Shown: in pieces, positions 33,516 to 41,151 of the stretch | Numbering within the stretch: the stretch's first letter is position 1 | Layout of the letters: each line of letters starts with the position of its first letter | NCBI GenBank assembly: GCA_017615355.1 | Contig: JAGAAJ010000125.1 | Coordinates: 1-56,965 of the forward strand | Direction of reading: 5' to 3' | From: Prevotella sp. | Lineage (GTDB): Bacteria; Bacteroidota; Bacteroidia; Bacteroidales; Bacteroidaceae | DNA: 56,965 nucleotides | The notes under the pieces: generated by a model | What the model saw: the letters and a program-made list of their open reading frames with translations, nothing else | Told to the model about the DNA's origin: nothing | Database searches by the model: none | Made by a program: the position numbers and the translations under genes

Positions 33516-34703
33516 ATGACTCCCACACTCATTACCGACTGGACCATTGGCGATATCTGCAAGGGGTTCCAGTACAACGAATACGAAGGAAAGGGCCTGT
33601 ACGGTCTTTCCGGACGACTGACTATTCAGCCGGAGTTTCAGCGCCATTACCTGTATGCCGAACATGGCGGCAAGAAGGAGGTGGACGTGATTCAGTCCGT
33701 ACTCAACGGCTATCCGCTGGGATTGATATATCTCTCGAAGATAGGCGACGACAAGTATGAGGTGCTGGACGGTCAGCAGCGTATCACATCGCTGGGTCGC
33801 TTCATTACCGAGAAGTTTGCATGGATAGACGCTGATGGCAGGCCTTGGTACTTCACGGCTCTGAACAAGGACGAACAGGAACGGTTTCTGAACACGAAGC
33901 TGCTCATCTATGTCTGCGAGGGTACGGAGAAGGAAATAAAGGACTGGTTCCGAACCATCAACATCGTGGGCATACCTCTCAACATGCAAGAGACGCTTAA
34001 TGCCGTGTATTCAGGCCCATTCGTCAGCAAAGCCAAGGAGGAGTTCTCGAACTCGAACAATAACCATATCAGCAAGTGGAGCCGCTTTATCCCTGGCACC
34101 GCCAAGCGCCAGGACTTCCTGCATACTGCTCTTGCATGGATTTCGAAGGATACAGGCGATAGCAAGCGCATTGAGGATTATATGGCTGCTCACCGCTATG
34201 AGGACAATATTCAAGAAATGAAGGCATACTTCACATCTGTCATCGACTGGATTACGTCTGTCTTCGACTTTGTGCCTGAAAAGGAGATGTGCGGATTGAA
34301 GTGGGGCGAGCTGTACGAGAAGTATCACACCCATGCCTATGACCCAGCCGCCGTTGCCGCCAAGGTACGAGAGTTATACGAAAGTTTCTACGTGAAGGAG
34401 AAGAAGGGCATCTATGAGTATGTGCTTGGTGATTGTCAGGAGCTGCGTCTGCTGAATGTACGCGTATTCGATGAGCCTACGAAGAAAGCCGTCTATGCCC
34501 GTCAGACCGAAGCAGCAGAAGCAGAGGGCGTGAGCAATTGCCCCTACTGCGCCATCGGGCACGATTCCAACCGCCAGCGTATTTGGAAACTCGAGGAAAT
34601 GGATGCCGACCATGTGACTGCCTGGAGCAAGGGTGGTGCAACTGATATCAGCAATTGTCAGATGTTATGCAAGACTCATAACAGAATGAAAGGAAATAGA
34701 TAA
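33516..34703 (+). CDS. DUF262-HNH nuclease, probable partner of methyltransferase
   Basis: 395 residues. The N-terminal DUF262 (ParB/GmrS-like) domain has LQPEFQRHY-type sequence near 38 (here IQPEFQRHYLY), NGYPLGLIYL and the nucleotide-handling DGQQRITSLGRF motif from residue 85. The C-terminal HNH nuclease has CPYC (about 342), DADHVTAW (363-370), NCQMLC and THNRMKG, giving both the His-Asn-His residues and zinc cysteines. DUF262-HNH proteins include modification-dependent restriction enzymes such as the GmrSD and BrxU type. Coupling with an EcoRI-type methylase suggests the nuclease half of a restriction-modification-like unit. Whether it cuts unmodified or modified DNA is not known. Confidence 0.88.
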   Translation: MTPTLITDWTIGDICKGFQYNEYEGKGLYGLSGRLTIQPEFQRHYLYAEHGGKKEVDVIQSVLNGYPLGLIYLSKIGDDKYEVLDGQQRITSLGRFITEKFAWIDADGRPWYFTALNKDEQERFLNTKLLIYVCEGTEKEIKDWFRTINIVGIPLNMQETLNAVYSGPFVSKAKEEFSNSNNNHISKWSRFIPGTAKRQDFLHTALAWISKDTGDSKRIEDYMAAHRYEDNIQEMKAYFTSVIDWITSVFDFVPEKEMCGLKWGELYEKYHTHAYDPAAVAAKVRELYESFYVKEKKGIYEYVLGDCQELRLLNVRVFDEPTKKAVYARQTEAAEAEGVSNCPYCAIGHDSNRQRIWKLEEMDADHVTAWSKGGATDISNCQMLCKTHNRMKGNR

Positions 34704-34715
34704 AAGTAGAATGTC

Positions 34716-34815
34716 ATGAAGAATTTCTTTTTAGTAGTCGCATTGTTTTTCATTGTTTCGCCCAACAAAGCTAGTACTACATATATTCCGACCTATCGGT
34801 CATTTATTTCAATTA
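34716..34815 (+). pseudogene. Possible remnant with signal-peptide-like start
   Basis: Twelve nt after the nuclease stop, ATG 34716 opens a frame MKNFFLVVALFFIVSPNKAS that looks like a secretion signal. Beyond about residue 30 the frame loses protein-like character as it runs out of phase through the M15-like remnant. It may be the decayed beginning of a small secreted protein. Confidence 0.3.
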
Positions 34816-34902
34816 CTGCTGCAAAAACCCGGCTGGCTCCACATCTCCTGGAACCCCTCCGGCCAGCCCCGCCACTTCGTCCGCATCGGCTACTACAAGT
34901 AG
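34816..34902 (+). pseudogene. C-terminal fragment resembling peptidase M15 (endolysin type)
   Basis: In the frame ending with TAG at 34900-34902 the sequence reads LLQKPGWLHISWNPSGQPR followed by HFVRIGYYK. WLHISWNPSG resembles the C-terminal strand of phage-type M15 D,D-carboxypeptidases, which contains the final metal histidine. No upstream catalytic part is present, so this is a truncated remnant, compatible with the right boundary of the accessory region. Identification is by memory of the family, not by search. Confidence 0.45.
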
Positions 34903-34916
34903 CTCAAACAGAAAAC

Positions 34917-34950
34917 AATCCTGTATCTGACGCCAGGTACGGGATTTTTT
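34917..34950 (+). terminator. Rho-independent terminator
   Basis: AATCCTGTATC (34917-34927) pairs with GGTACGGGATT (34936-34946) over 11 bp with two G-T pairs, followed by a T run. It ends the methyltransferase-nuclease transcript and the M15-like remnant. Confidence 0.85.
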
Positions 34951-34984
34951 ATGGCTTTTGCATACATAATAATAGAAAATGTAG

Positions 34985-34992
34985 TATCTTTG
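34985..34992 (+). promoter_or_regulatory. Promoter -7 box for HEMIH protein gene
   Basis: TATCTTTG lies 18 nt before the ATG at 35011. A TTTG at 34957-34960 is 24 nt away, longer than the optimum spacing. Confidence 0.5.
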
Positions 34993-35010
34993 CAGCACAA
35001 TACTCAAGAC

Positions 35011-35481
35011 ATGAAGAATCCATTCAAATTGCTCTGGCTGATGGTCAGGTTCCGCAATCCGAAGCGCGTGAAGGAGATGAAGGTGGTGGCCGACGGCTTC
35101 TGGCTGGGCAAGGGCTATGCGGCGCTGACGTTCTTCGGATATATCGTGGTGGCGACGAAGAAGGAGGCTGAGCAGCTGAACGCCACGACATCGGAGAAAG
35201 ACAGCCTGAAACGCCACGAGATGATCCACCTGAGGCAGGCACAGTCGCTGCACAACTCGTGGTTTCTGTTCTACGTGCGATATATATGGTACTACGTGCG
35301 CGCGATACCTCAGAACAAGTATCGCAGAGGCGCTGCCTACTACCTCAACCCCTTCGAGATGGAGGCCTACGAACACATGTACGAGAAGGACTATCTGGAG
35401 AAGTGCAAGGACGGCGCCAACGGCTGGCGCGTCTATGCAAAAATGAAGCCAAGTGAGCGCAGGGAGTTAACAAAAAGATGA
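35011..35481 (+). CDS. Small HEMIH-motif protein, putative zinc peptidase-like
   Basis: 156 residues from ATG 35011, supported by the -7 box at 34985. KRHEMIHLRQ carries an HExxH zinc motif (His69, Glu70, His73) in the form seen in M56/BlaR1-like membrane peptidases, where the LRQ tail is also common. It is followed by a hydrophobic stretch WFLFYVRYIWYYV and by NPFEMEAYEH, whose Glu could be the third ligand. Similar short proteins occur in Bacteroidetes without assigned function. No signal peptide; probably attached to the inner membrane. Catalytic activity is inference from the motif. Confidence 0.65.
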   Translation: MKNPFKLLWLMVRFRNPKRVKEMKVVADGFWLGKGYAALTFFGYIVVATKKEAEQLNATTSEKDSLKRHEMIHLRQAQSLHNSWFLFYVRYIWYYVRAIPQNKYRRGAAYYLNPFEMEAYEHMYEKDYLEKCKDGANGWRVYAKMKPSERRELTKR

Positions 35482-35539
35482 CAAAAATCAATAAGATATT
35501 ACAAAAAGATACTTTTTTTGAAAAAAATCGGATAAAATG

Positions 35540-35570
35540 TTGCACAATTCTATTTTTTGCTTTACCTTTG
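35540..35570 (+). promoter_or_regulatory. Promoter of gdhA
   Basis: TTG at 35540-35542, a 20-nt spacer and TACCTTTG at 35563-35570 match the Bacteroidetes promoter. The predicted leader is about 55-60 nt, A-rich and with no Shine-Dalgarno site. Confidence 0.7.
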
Positions 35571-35633
35571 CACCCACATTCAAAATTTAACAAACAATTT
35601 TCTTTCAAAGTTCAAATTTAAAGTAAAAAGATT

Positions 35634-36971
35634 ATGAATGCTCAACAAGTAGTAGAAATGCTCATGCAGCGTTTTCCCAACGAGCCGGAGTACATCCAGG
35701 CCGTGAGTCAGGTTCTTCCCACCATCGAGGAGGAGTACAACAAGCACCCTGAGTTCGAGAAGTCGAACCTCATCGAGCGCCTGTGCATCCCCGACAGAGT
35801 CCTCGAGTTCCGTGTGACATGGGTTGACGACAAGGGCAACGTGCAGACGAACATGGGTTACCGCATCCAGCACAACAACGCCATTGGCCCGTACAAAGGC
35901 GGCCTGCGTTATCACAAGAGCGTGAACCTGGGTATCCTGAAGTTCCTTGCCTTCGAGCAGACCTTCAAGAACTCTCTGACCACGCTGCCTATGGGTGGTG
36001 CCAAGGGTGGCTCTGACTTCTCGCCCCGCGGCAAGAGCGACGCTGAGGTGATGCGTTTCTGCCAGGCATTCATGAACGAGCTCTATCGCGTCATCGGTCC
36101 CGATGAGGACGTGCCCGCTGGTGACATCGGCGTTGGCGGTCGTGAGGTAGGCTATCTGTTCGGACAGTACAAGAAGCTCACCCACCAGTTCCAGGGTGTG
36201 CTGACGGGCAAGGGCATCCCCTTCGGCGGCTCGCTGATTCGTCCTGAGGCTACCGGCTACGGCACCGTCTACTTCCTCACCTCTATGCTCGCTACCCGCA
36301 ACATCGACATCAAGGGCAAGAAGGTGCTGATCTCGGGTGCCGGCAACGTGGCCCAGTATGCTGCTGAGAAGTGCATCCAGCTGGGTGCCATTCCCATGAC
36401 GATGAGTGACTCCGACGGCTACATCTATGATCCGGACGGCATCGACCGTGCTAAGCTCGACTACATCATGGAGCTGAAGAACGTGGAGCGTGGACGTATC
36501 AAGGAATATGTCGAGGAATATCCCACAGCCGTCTACCACGAGGGCATGCGCCCCTGGTACGAGAAGGCCGACATCGCCCTGCCCTGCGCTACGCAGAACG
36601 AGATCAACGGCGACGAGGCTGCTGCTCTGGTGAAGAACGGTATCATCGCTGTGGCCGAGGGCGCCAACATGCCTTCGCTGCCCGAGGCTATCAAGATCTT
36701 CCAGGATGCCAAGCTGCTCTACTCTCCGGGCAAGGCCAGCAACGCCGGCGGTGTGTCAGTCTCTGGTCTTGAGATGTCGCAGAACAGCGAGCGCCTGAGC
36801 TGGACCGCCGAGGAGGTGGACAACTACCTGAAGCGCATCATGAACGACATTCACGAGAACTGCGTGAAGTACGGTACTGAGAAGGACGGCTACATCAACT
36901 ACGTGAAGGGTGCCAACGTGGCAGGCTTCATGAAGGTGGCCAAGGCCATGATGGCTCAGGGACTGGTATAA
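35634..36971 (+). CDS. gdhA: NADP-type glutamate dehydrogenase, hexameric
   Basis: 445 residues, class I hexameric GDH size. Substrate motifs GPYKGGLRYHKSVN, LPMGGAKGG (catalytic lysine) and DVPAGDIGVGGREVGY are intact; the Rossmann domain has ISGAGNVAQYAAEK followed by MSDSDGYIYDPDG. The enzyme assimilates ammonium into glutamate from 2-oxoglutarate. The S-D-S end of beta-2 fits NADP(H) preference as in other Bacteroidetes GdhA but this is not certain. Monocistronic, with its own promoter and two terminators. Confidence 0.96.
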   Translation: MNAQQVVEMLMQRFPNEPEYIQAVSQVLPTIEEEYNKHPEFEKSNLIERLCIPDRVLEFRVTWVDDKGNVQTNMGYRIQHNNAIGPYKGGLRYHKSVNLGILKFLAFEQTFKNSLTTLPMGGAKGGSDFSPRGKSDAEVMRFCQAFMNELYRVIGPDEDVPAGDIGVGGREVGYLFGQYKKLTHQFQGVLTGKGIPFGGSLIRPEATGYGTVYFLTSMLATRNIDIKGKKVLISGAGNVAQYAAEKCIQLGAIPMTMSDSDGYIYDPDGIDRAKLDYIMELKNVERGRIKEYVEEYPTAVYHEGMRPWYEKADIALPCATQNEINGDEAAALVKNGIIAVAEGANMPSLPEAIKIFQDAKLLYSPGKASNAGGVSVSGLEMSQNSERLSWTAEEVDNYLKRIMNDIHENCVKYGTEKDGYINYVKGANVAGFMKVAKAMMAQGLV

Positions 36972-36979
36972 TCAAAAAA

Positions 36980-37012
36980 AAGGGAGCAGGGCAACGGCTT
37001 TGCTCCCTTATC
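36980..37012 (+). terminator. Terminator hairpin after gdhA
   Basis: AAGGGAGCA (36980-36988) pairs with TGCTCCCTT (37001-37009) around a 12-nt loop, 9 nt after the gdhA stop, preceded by an A run but with a poor T tract. Confidence 0.65.
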
Positions 37013-37034
37013 ATATTAACTCCTGAAAAGCAAG

Positions 37035-37068
37035 ACCCCTCGGAACTGGATGGTTCCGAGGGGTTTGT
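37035..37068. terminator. Second terminator between convergent gdhA and rpmA
   Basis: ACCCCTCGGAAC (37035-37046) pairs perfectly with GTTCCGAGGGGT (37053-37064), loop TGGATG, followed by TTGTTGTTTG. It probably serves both convergent transcripts. Confidence 0.85.
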
Positions 37069-37107
37069 TGTTTGTTTGGAATAAGTTGTTTTCTTTGTAA
37101 GTTAGTG

Positions 37108-37371
37108 TTATGCCTCATCTTCGGGTATTACTGAAACGACGCTCTTGTTGTGATAGCCGCGGTGGAAATTCACCGTGCCGTCGATGAGGGCGAACAATGT
37201 GTCGTCCTTGCCGATGGCTACGCCATTGCCCGGGTTGTGGTGGGTACCACGCTGACGGACGATGATGTTGCCGGCCTTCACCTTCTGGCCTCCCCAGATT
37301 TTCACGCCAAGTCGCTGGGCTGCACTCTCGCGGCCGTTCTTAGAACTACCTACACCTTTTTTATGTGCCAT
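37108..37371 (-). CDS. rpmA: 50S ribosomal protein L27
   Basis: 87 residues, starting [16 protein letters not shown], the canonical L27 N-terminus that reaches into the peptidyl-transferase centre, with no cleavable Firmicutes-type presequence. [19 protein letters not shown] and [15 protein letters not shown] are fully conserved. It follows rplU by 14 nt in the usual order. Confidence 0.98.
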   Translation of the reverse strand: MAHKKGVGSSKNGRESAAQRLGVKIWGGQKVKAGNIIVRQRGTHHNPGNGVAIGKDDTLFALIDGTVNFHRGYHNKSVVSVIPEDEA

Positions 37372-37385
37372 AATCCTGTCCTCCT

Positions 37386-37703
37386 TTAAGCGATTACTTG
37401 TTTAACTTCTACCTGGGTGAACTGCTCACGATGGCCGTTGCGCTTGCGCGAGTCCTTGCGACGCTTCATCTTGAAGACAATCACCTTGTCACCCTTGACC
37501 AGCGGGTTCACCACTTCTACTACTACCTTTGCGCCCTCTACGGTGGGTGCGCCAACCTTGACAGCGCCGTCTACATCGACGAGCAGCACCTTGTCAAATT
37601 CAACAGTCTTGCCTGCCTCCACGTCCTTGATGTGGTGCACGAAGAGCTTCTTGCCCTCCTCAGCCTTGAACTGCTGACCCTGGATTTCTACAATTGCGTA
37701 CAT
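37386..37703 (-). CDS. rplU: 50S ribosomal protein L21
   Basis: 105 residues beginning [19 protein letters not shown], with [20 protein letters not shown], the 23S rRNA-binding basic patch. It is the first gene of the rplU-rpmA operon. A structured leader may regulate it (37705-37790). Confidence 0.98.
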   Translation of the reverse strand: MYAIVEIQGQQFKAEEGKKLFVHHIKDVEAGKTVEFDKVLLVDVDGAVKVGAPTVEGAKVVVEVVNPLVKGDKVIVFKMKRRKDSRKRNGHREQFTQVEVKQVIA

Positions 37704-37704
37704 T

Positions 37705-37790
37705 GCTTTTGTTTATTTGTATTTTAGGGGTTTTTCCGCGAGGCGGCGCACGTCCGTGCACACTTCACCCAGCCTCTACGGACTCAATTC
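37705..37790 (-). promoter_or_regulatory. Possible structured leader of rplU
   Basis: Between the predicted transcription start near 37790 and the rplU ATG lie GTCCGT (minus strand 37783-37778) with ACGGAC (37757-37752), and an alternative local hairpin GCACG/CGTGC at 37748-37759. Mutually exclusive pairing near a ribosomal-protein start suggests autogenous control; evidence is weak. Confidence 0.35.
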
Positions 37791-37796
37791 GGGCTG

Positions 37797-37804
37797 CAAA
37801 GGTA
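37797..37804 (-). promoter_or_regulatory. Promoter -7 box of rplU-rpmA
   Basis: TACCTTTG on the minus strand fits TAnnTTTG; transcription would begin near 37790. Confidence 0.55.
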
Positions 37805-37939
37805 CGCATTTTCGCGCAGAAACATGTTTCCACATGCAGTTTTTGCCCAATCATTTATATTTATTTAACTTTTCCATTCCTCACACGCTGCATCGTCGTT
37901 CCACAAGAAAAAACTAATATGACTTTTTTCACAAATATA

Positions 37940-37971
37940 TTTGGTGTTTTGCGCACTTATTTGTAATTTTG
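37940..37971 (+). promoter_or_regulatory. Promoter of rpiB
   Basis: TTTG at 37940-37943, a 20-nt spacer and TAATTTTG at 37964-37971. The ATG is at 38003, so the leader is about 25 nt. Confidence 0.7.
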
Positions 37972-38002
37972 CAACGCAATAAATGACAAATATTATAGAA
38001 AG

Positions 38003-38443
38003 ATGGAAATAAAGACCATTGGGCTGGCCAGCGACCACGCAGGCTTTGCCCTCAAACAGTTTGTGAAGAAGTACCTCGACGAGAAGGGCTGGGCCTACAA
38101 GGACTACGGCACCTACACCGAGGATTCGTGTGACTACAGCGACTTCGGCCACGCTCTGGCTCGCGGCATCGAAGAGGGTGAGGTGTTCCCCGGCATCGCC
38201 ATCTGCGGCAGCGGCGAGGGCATCAACATGACGCTGAACAAGCACCAGTCGATTCGTGCCGGCCTCTGCTGGATTCCCGAGATTGCCCACCTCATCCGTC
38301 AGCACAACAATGCCAACGTGCTGGTGATGCCCGGACGATTCATCGACGAGGACATGGCCCGCAAGATCATGGACGAATACTTCACCACCGAGTTCGAGGG
38401 TGGACGCCACCAGAAGAGAATAGACAAGATCCCCGTTGAATAA
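38003..38443 (+). CDS. rpiB: Ribose-5-phosphate isomerase B
   Basis: 146 residues of the RpiB/LacAB fold. Conserved: IGLASDHAGFALKQ, DYGTYTEDSCDYSDF and AICGSGEGINMTLNKH, with the active-site Cys in CGSGEG. The enzyme interconverts ribose-5-phosphate and ribulose-5-phosphate in the pentose phosphate pathway. It has its own promoter and is followed by an MFS gene after 95 nt. Confidence 0.95.
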   Translation: MEIKTIGLASDHAGFALKQFVKKYLDEKGWAYKDYGTYTEDSCDYSDFGHALARGIEEGEVFPGIAICGSGEGINMTLNKHQSIRAGLCWIPEIAHLIRQHNNANVLVMPGRFIDEDMARKIMDEYFTTEFEGGRHQKRIDKIPVE

Positions 38444-38492
38444 GTTGAAAGTTGAGAGTTGAGAGACTCTACTTTTGCCACAGCAGAACAAA

Positions 38493-38537
38493 CGTCTCTA
38501 AACTCTAATCACTAAACTCTAAACTCTAAACTCTGAA
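38493..38537. repeat. CTAAACT heptamer repeat before MFS gene
   Basis: ACTCTAA/AACTCTA units with 7-nt spacing occur four to five times immediately before the ATG at 38539. A related inverted motif (GTTGAGAG) lies just upstream near 38450. Confidence 0.6.
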
Positions 38538-38538
38538 T

Positions 38539-40260
38539 ATGCAAGCTATACAAAAGACTTTACGCGATTCCGCCGCCATGCGGTGGACAGCCTTGCTGCT
38601 GCTGGCCCTGGCCATGTTCTGCAGCTATATCTTCATGGACATCCTCTCGCCCATCAAGGACCTGATGCTCTCTGAGCGCGGATGGGACAGCACCGCCTTC
38701 GGCACGATGCAGGGCTCAGAGGTATTCCTCAACGTCTTCGCCTTCTTCCTCATCTTCGCCGGCATCATCCTCGACAAGATGGGTGTGCGCTTCACCGCCA
38801 TTCTCTCAGCCGTAGTGATGCTCGTAGGCGCCATCATCAAATGGTATGCCGTGAGCGACGGTTTTCAGGGAAGCGGCCTGGAGGCGTGGTTCACCAACAA
38901 TCTGAACTATATCCCCTTGTTCGACGAGCTGGGCGTCTCGCCCTTCTATGAAGGGATGCCTGCCTCAGCCAAGTTTGCCGCCTGCGGCTTCATGATCTTC
39001 GGCTGCGGTTGCGAAATGGCTGGTATCACCGTTTCACGCGGTATCGTGAAATGGTTCAAGGGCCGCGAGATGGCGTTGGCTATGGGTTCCGAGATGGCAT
39101 TGGCCCGCTTAGGTGTTGCCACGTGCATGATCTTCTCGCCCTATTTCGCACGCTTGGGCGAGCAGGTAAGCGTCAGCCGTTCCGTCGCCTTCGGCGTGGT
39201 GCTGCTGTGCATTGCCCTGATTATGACCATCGTCTATTTCGTGATGGACAAGAAGCTCGACGCACAGACGGGCGAGGCTGAAGAGAAAGACGACCCGTTC
39301 CGCATCAAGGATCTGGGACAGATTCTCACCTCGAGCGGTTTCTGGCTCGTAGCCCTGCTCTGCGTGCTCTATTACTCGGCTATCTTCCCCTTCCAGAAGT
39401 ATGCCGTGAACATGCTGCAATGCAACCTCACGCTGGAGAAACCGGCTGCAGACTCGTTCTGGGCAGGCGACAGCGTCACCATCGTACAGTATCTCATCAT
39501 GCTCGTGGTGGCAGCAGCAGGCTTTGCCAGCAACTTCCAGAAGCAGAAGAACCGCAAGTACACCTTGCTGGGCATCTCGTTGGCCGCACTCGTCACCTAT
39601 TGCTTCATGGGCTATATGCGCCAGTCGGCAGAGGCCATCTTTGCTGTATTCCCCCTGCTTGCCGTGCTCATCACGCCTATCCTTGGCGGCTATGTCGACC
39701 ACAAGGGTAAGGCTGCTTCGATGCTCATTTTGGGCTCGCTGCTGCTCATTGGCTGCCACCTCACATTTGCCTTCATCCTGCCCATGTTCAAGGGCTCGGC
39801 TGTGGGTGGTGTCATTGTGGCCTACATCACCATCCTGGTGCTTGGAGCCTCGTTCTCGCTCGTTCCAGCATCACTGTGGCCATCTGTGCCTAAGTTGGTG
39901 GAACAGAAGATTATAGGTTCTGCATACGCGCTTATTTTCTGGATTCAGAATATTGGCCTCTGGCTCTTCCCGCTGCTCATCGGCAAGGTGCTCGACAGCA
40001 CCAATCCCGAACTGGTGGCGCAACTGGATGCCGCCAAGGCTGCTGCCAAGCAGGCCGTTGACAGTGGCGCTATGACCCTGCAGGAGTCGCAGAAGCAGAT
40101 TTCCGAAATCTCAGAACAGATAGCCGTTCAATATGACTACACCGCTCCGCTGGTCATGCTGGCCTGTCTGGGTATTGCCGCCTTTGTACTGGGACTTGCC
40201 CTGAAGGTGGTGGACCGCAAGAAGAACCTCGGACTGGAACAGCCGAACATCAAAGAGTAA
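38539..40260 (+). CDS. MFS transporter
   Basis: 573 residues with 12 or more membrane spans. TM1-2 region SYIFMDILSPIKDLMLSERG and the loop AGIILDKMGVRF (MFS motif A) establish the superfamily, as does GGYVDHKGKAASM in the second half. Two long extra segments are present: a periplasmic stretch near residues 110-145 and a charged, Ala/Gln-rich coil near 490-530. No substrate can be assigned from sequence; its position ahead of hexuronate genes hints at sugar-acid or peptide transport but is only inference. Confidence 0.85.
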   Translation: MQAIQKTLRDSAAMRWTALLLLALAMFCSYIFMDILSPIKDLMLSERGWDSTAFGTMQGSEVFLNVFAFFLIFAGIILDKMGVRFTAILSAVVMLVGAIIKWYAVSDGFQGSGLEAWFTNNLNYIPLFDELGVSPFYEGMPASAKFAACGFMIFGCGCEMAGITVSRGIVKWFKGREMALAMGSEMALARLGVATCMIFSPYFARLGEQVSVSRSVAFGVVLLCIALIMTIVYFVMDKKLDAQTGEAEEKDDPFRIKDLGQILTSSGFWLVALLCVLYYSAIFPFQKYAVNMLQCNLTLEKPAADSFWAGDSVTIVQYLIMLVVAAAGFASNFQKQKNRKYTLLGISLAALVTYCFMGYMRQSAEAIFAVFPLLAVLITPILGGYVDHKGKAASMLILGSLLLIGCHLTFAFILPMFKGSAVGGVIVAYITILVLGASFSLVPASLWPSVPKLVEQKIIGSAYALIFWIQNIGLWLFPLLIGKVLDSTNPELVAQLDAAKAAAKQAVDSGAMTLQESQKQISEISEQIAVQYDYTAPLVMLACLGIAAFVLGLALKVVDRKKNLGLEQPNIKE

Positions 40261-40323
40261 AGAAATGAAAAGTTGAAAAACTGGAGATTGAAATATTAAC
40301 CCTCAAAAACAAAGACAAGCGCT

Positions 40324-41106
40324 ATGAAAAAACTATTCTTCATTGCAGCAATGGCTGCGCTCTCCCTGGGTGCACAGGCACAGGAGAAGCTCTATCTGAG
40401 CACGTATAACGGCACGAATCTGGCCAAGTACGACGGCAAGGTGTGCAACGTCACCGTCAACCGCTACACCTTCACCGGCTGGAACACCGTAGCCCTGCCC
40501 TTCTCGATGAGCGAGCAGGAGTTGAACGACGTCTTCGGCAGCGATTGCCGCCTGGAGCGTCTCTTCAGCGCTGAGGACAACGACATGAACGGCATCACGC
40601 TGAACTTCATCGACTGCAAGCAGAGCGGTCTCGAGGCCAACACCCCCTATATGCTCTACTACACCGGCGAGGCAGGCAACAAGAAGATTGTGAAGCAGGC
40701 CGAGGTGGCTCAAGGCCTGGCCACGCTGACCTTCACCACACAGAGCGGCGAGAAGGTGACGATGGAAGGTGCTCAGACGCAGACCGACGGCCAAGGCCTC
40801 TATGGTGTGCTGGCTCGCGATAACAGCGAGGTGCGCTTCGTCTCTGTGGGCGAGGAGAACACCACGGGTTTCTATGCCACACGCTGCTATATCCGTCTGT
40901 CATCCGGCACCAGCAAGCTGCTTACCGCCAATCACTTAGGCTATGGCGAGGCAACCAGCATCAACGCAATCGCCCGTCAGGACGAGCTCGTTGACGTCTA
41001 CAACATGGCCGGCGCCAAGGTGGCTTCGCAGATTCGTCCTGCCGACGTGAATCAGCTGCGTCCCGCCATCTACATCGTCAAGGGCCAGAAGATCCTGGTA
41101 AAGTAA
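40324..41106 (+). CDS. Secreted protein with C-terminal sorting-type domain
   Basis: 260 residues. Signal peptide MKKLFFIAAMAALSLGAQAQ, a beta-rich unknown central part, and a C-terminal module (about 210-260) DVYNMAGAKVASQ...AIYIVKGQKILVK. This tail resembles the Por/T9SS-like C-terminal domains seen in many secreted Bacteroidetes proteins, which target cargo to the cell surface. Whether a functional type IX system exists cannot be judged here. Related Prevotella proteins with this tail are often surface anchored or secreted. Confidence 0.7.
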   Translation: MKKLFFIAAMAALSLGAQAQEKLYLSTYNGTNLAKYDGKVCNVTVNRYTFTGWNTVALPFSMSEQELNDVFGSDCRLERLFSAEDNDMNGITLNFIDCKQSGLEANTPYMLYYTGEAGNKKIVKQAEVAQGLATLTFTTQSGEKVTMEGAQTQTDGQGLYGVLARDNSEVRFVSVGEENTTGFYATRCYIRLSSGTSKLLTANHLGYGEATSINAIARQDELVDVYNMAGAKVASQIRPADVNQLRPAIYIVKGQKILVK

Positions 41107-41109
41107 AAG

Positions 41110-41144
41110 AAAAGCCTACCCAAGCCCTCCCAAAGGGAGGGATG
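41110..41144. repeat. CCCTCCC palindromic element after secreted protein gene
   Basis: AAAGCCTACCCAAGCCCTCC with its GGGAGGG partner, starting 4 nt after the stop at 41106. It is in inverted orientation to the copy at 41190, which lies inside the next gene. Confidence 0.8.
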
Positions 41145-41151
41145 TATAGAA

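Noticed and set aside
34716-35171. 151-codon frame following the nuclease gene
   Set aside because: Only the first 20-30 residues look protein-like; the rest crosses the terminator, the next promoter and the HEMIH gene out of frame.
35580-36539. 319-codon frame antisense to gdhA
   Set aside because: gdhA is unmistakable on the plus strand; the antisense frame has no domain or promoter.
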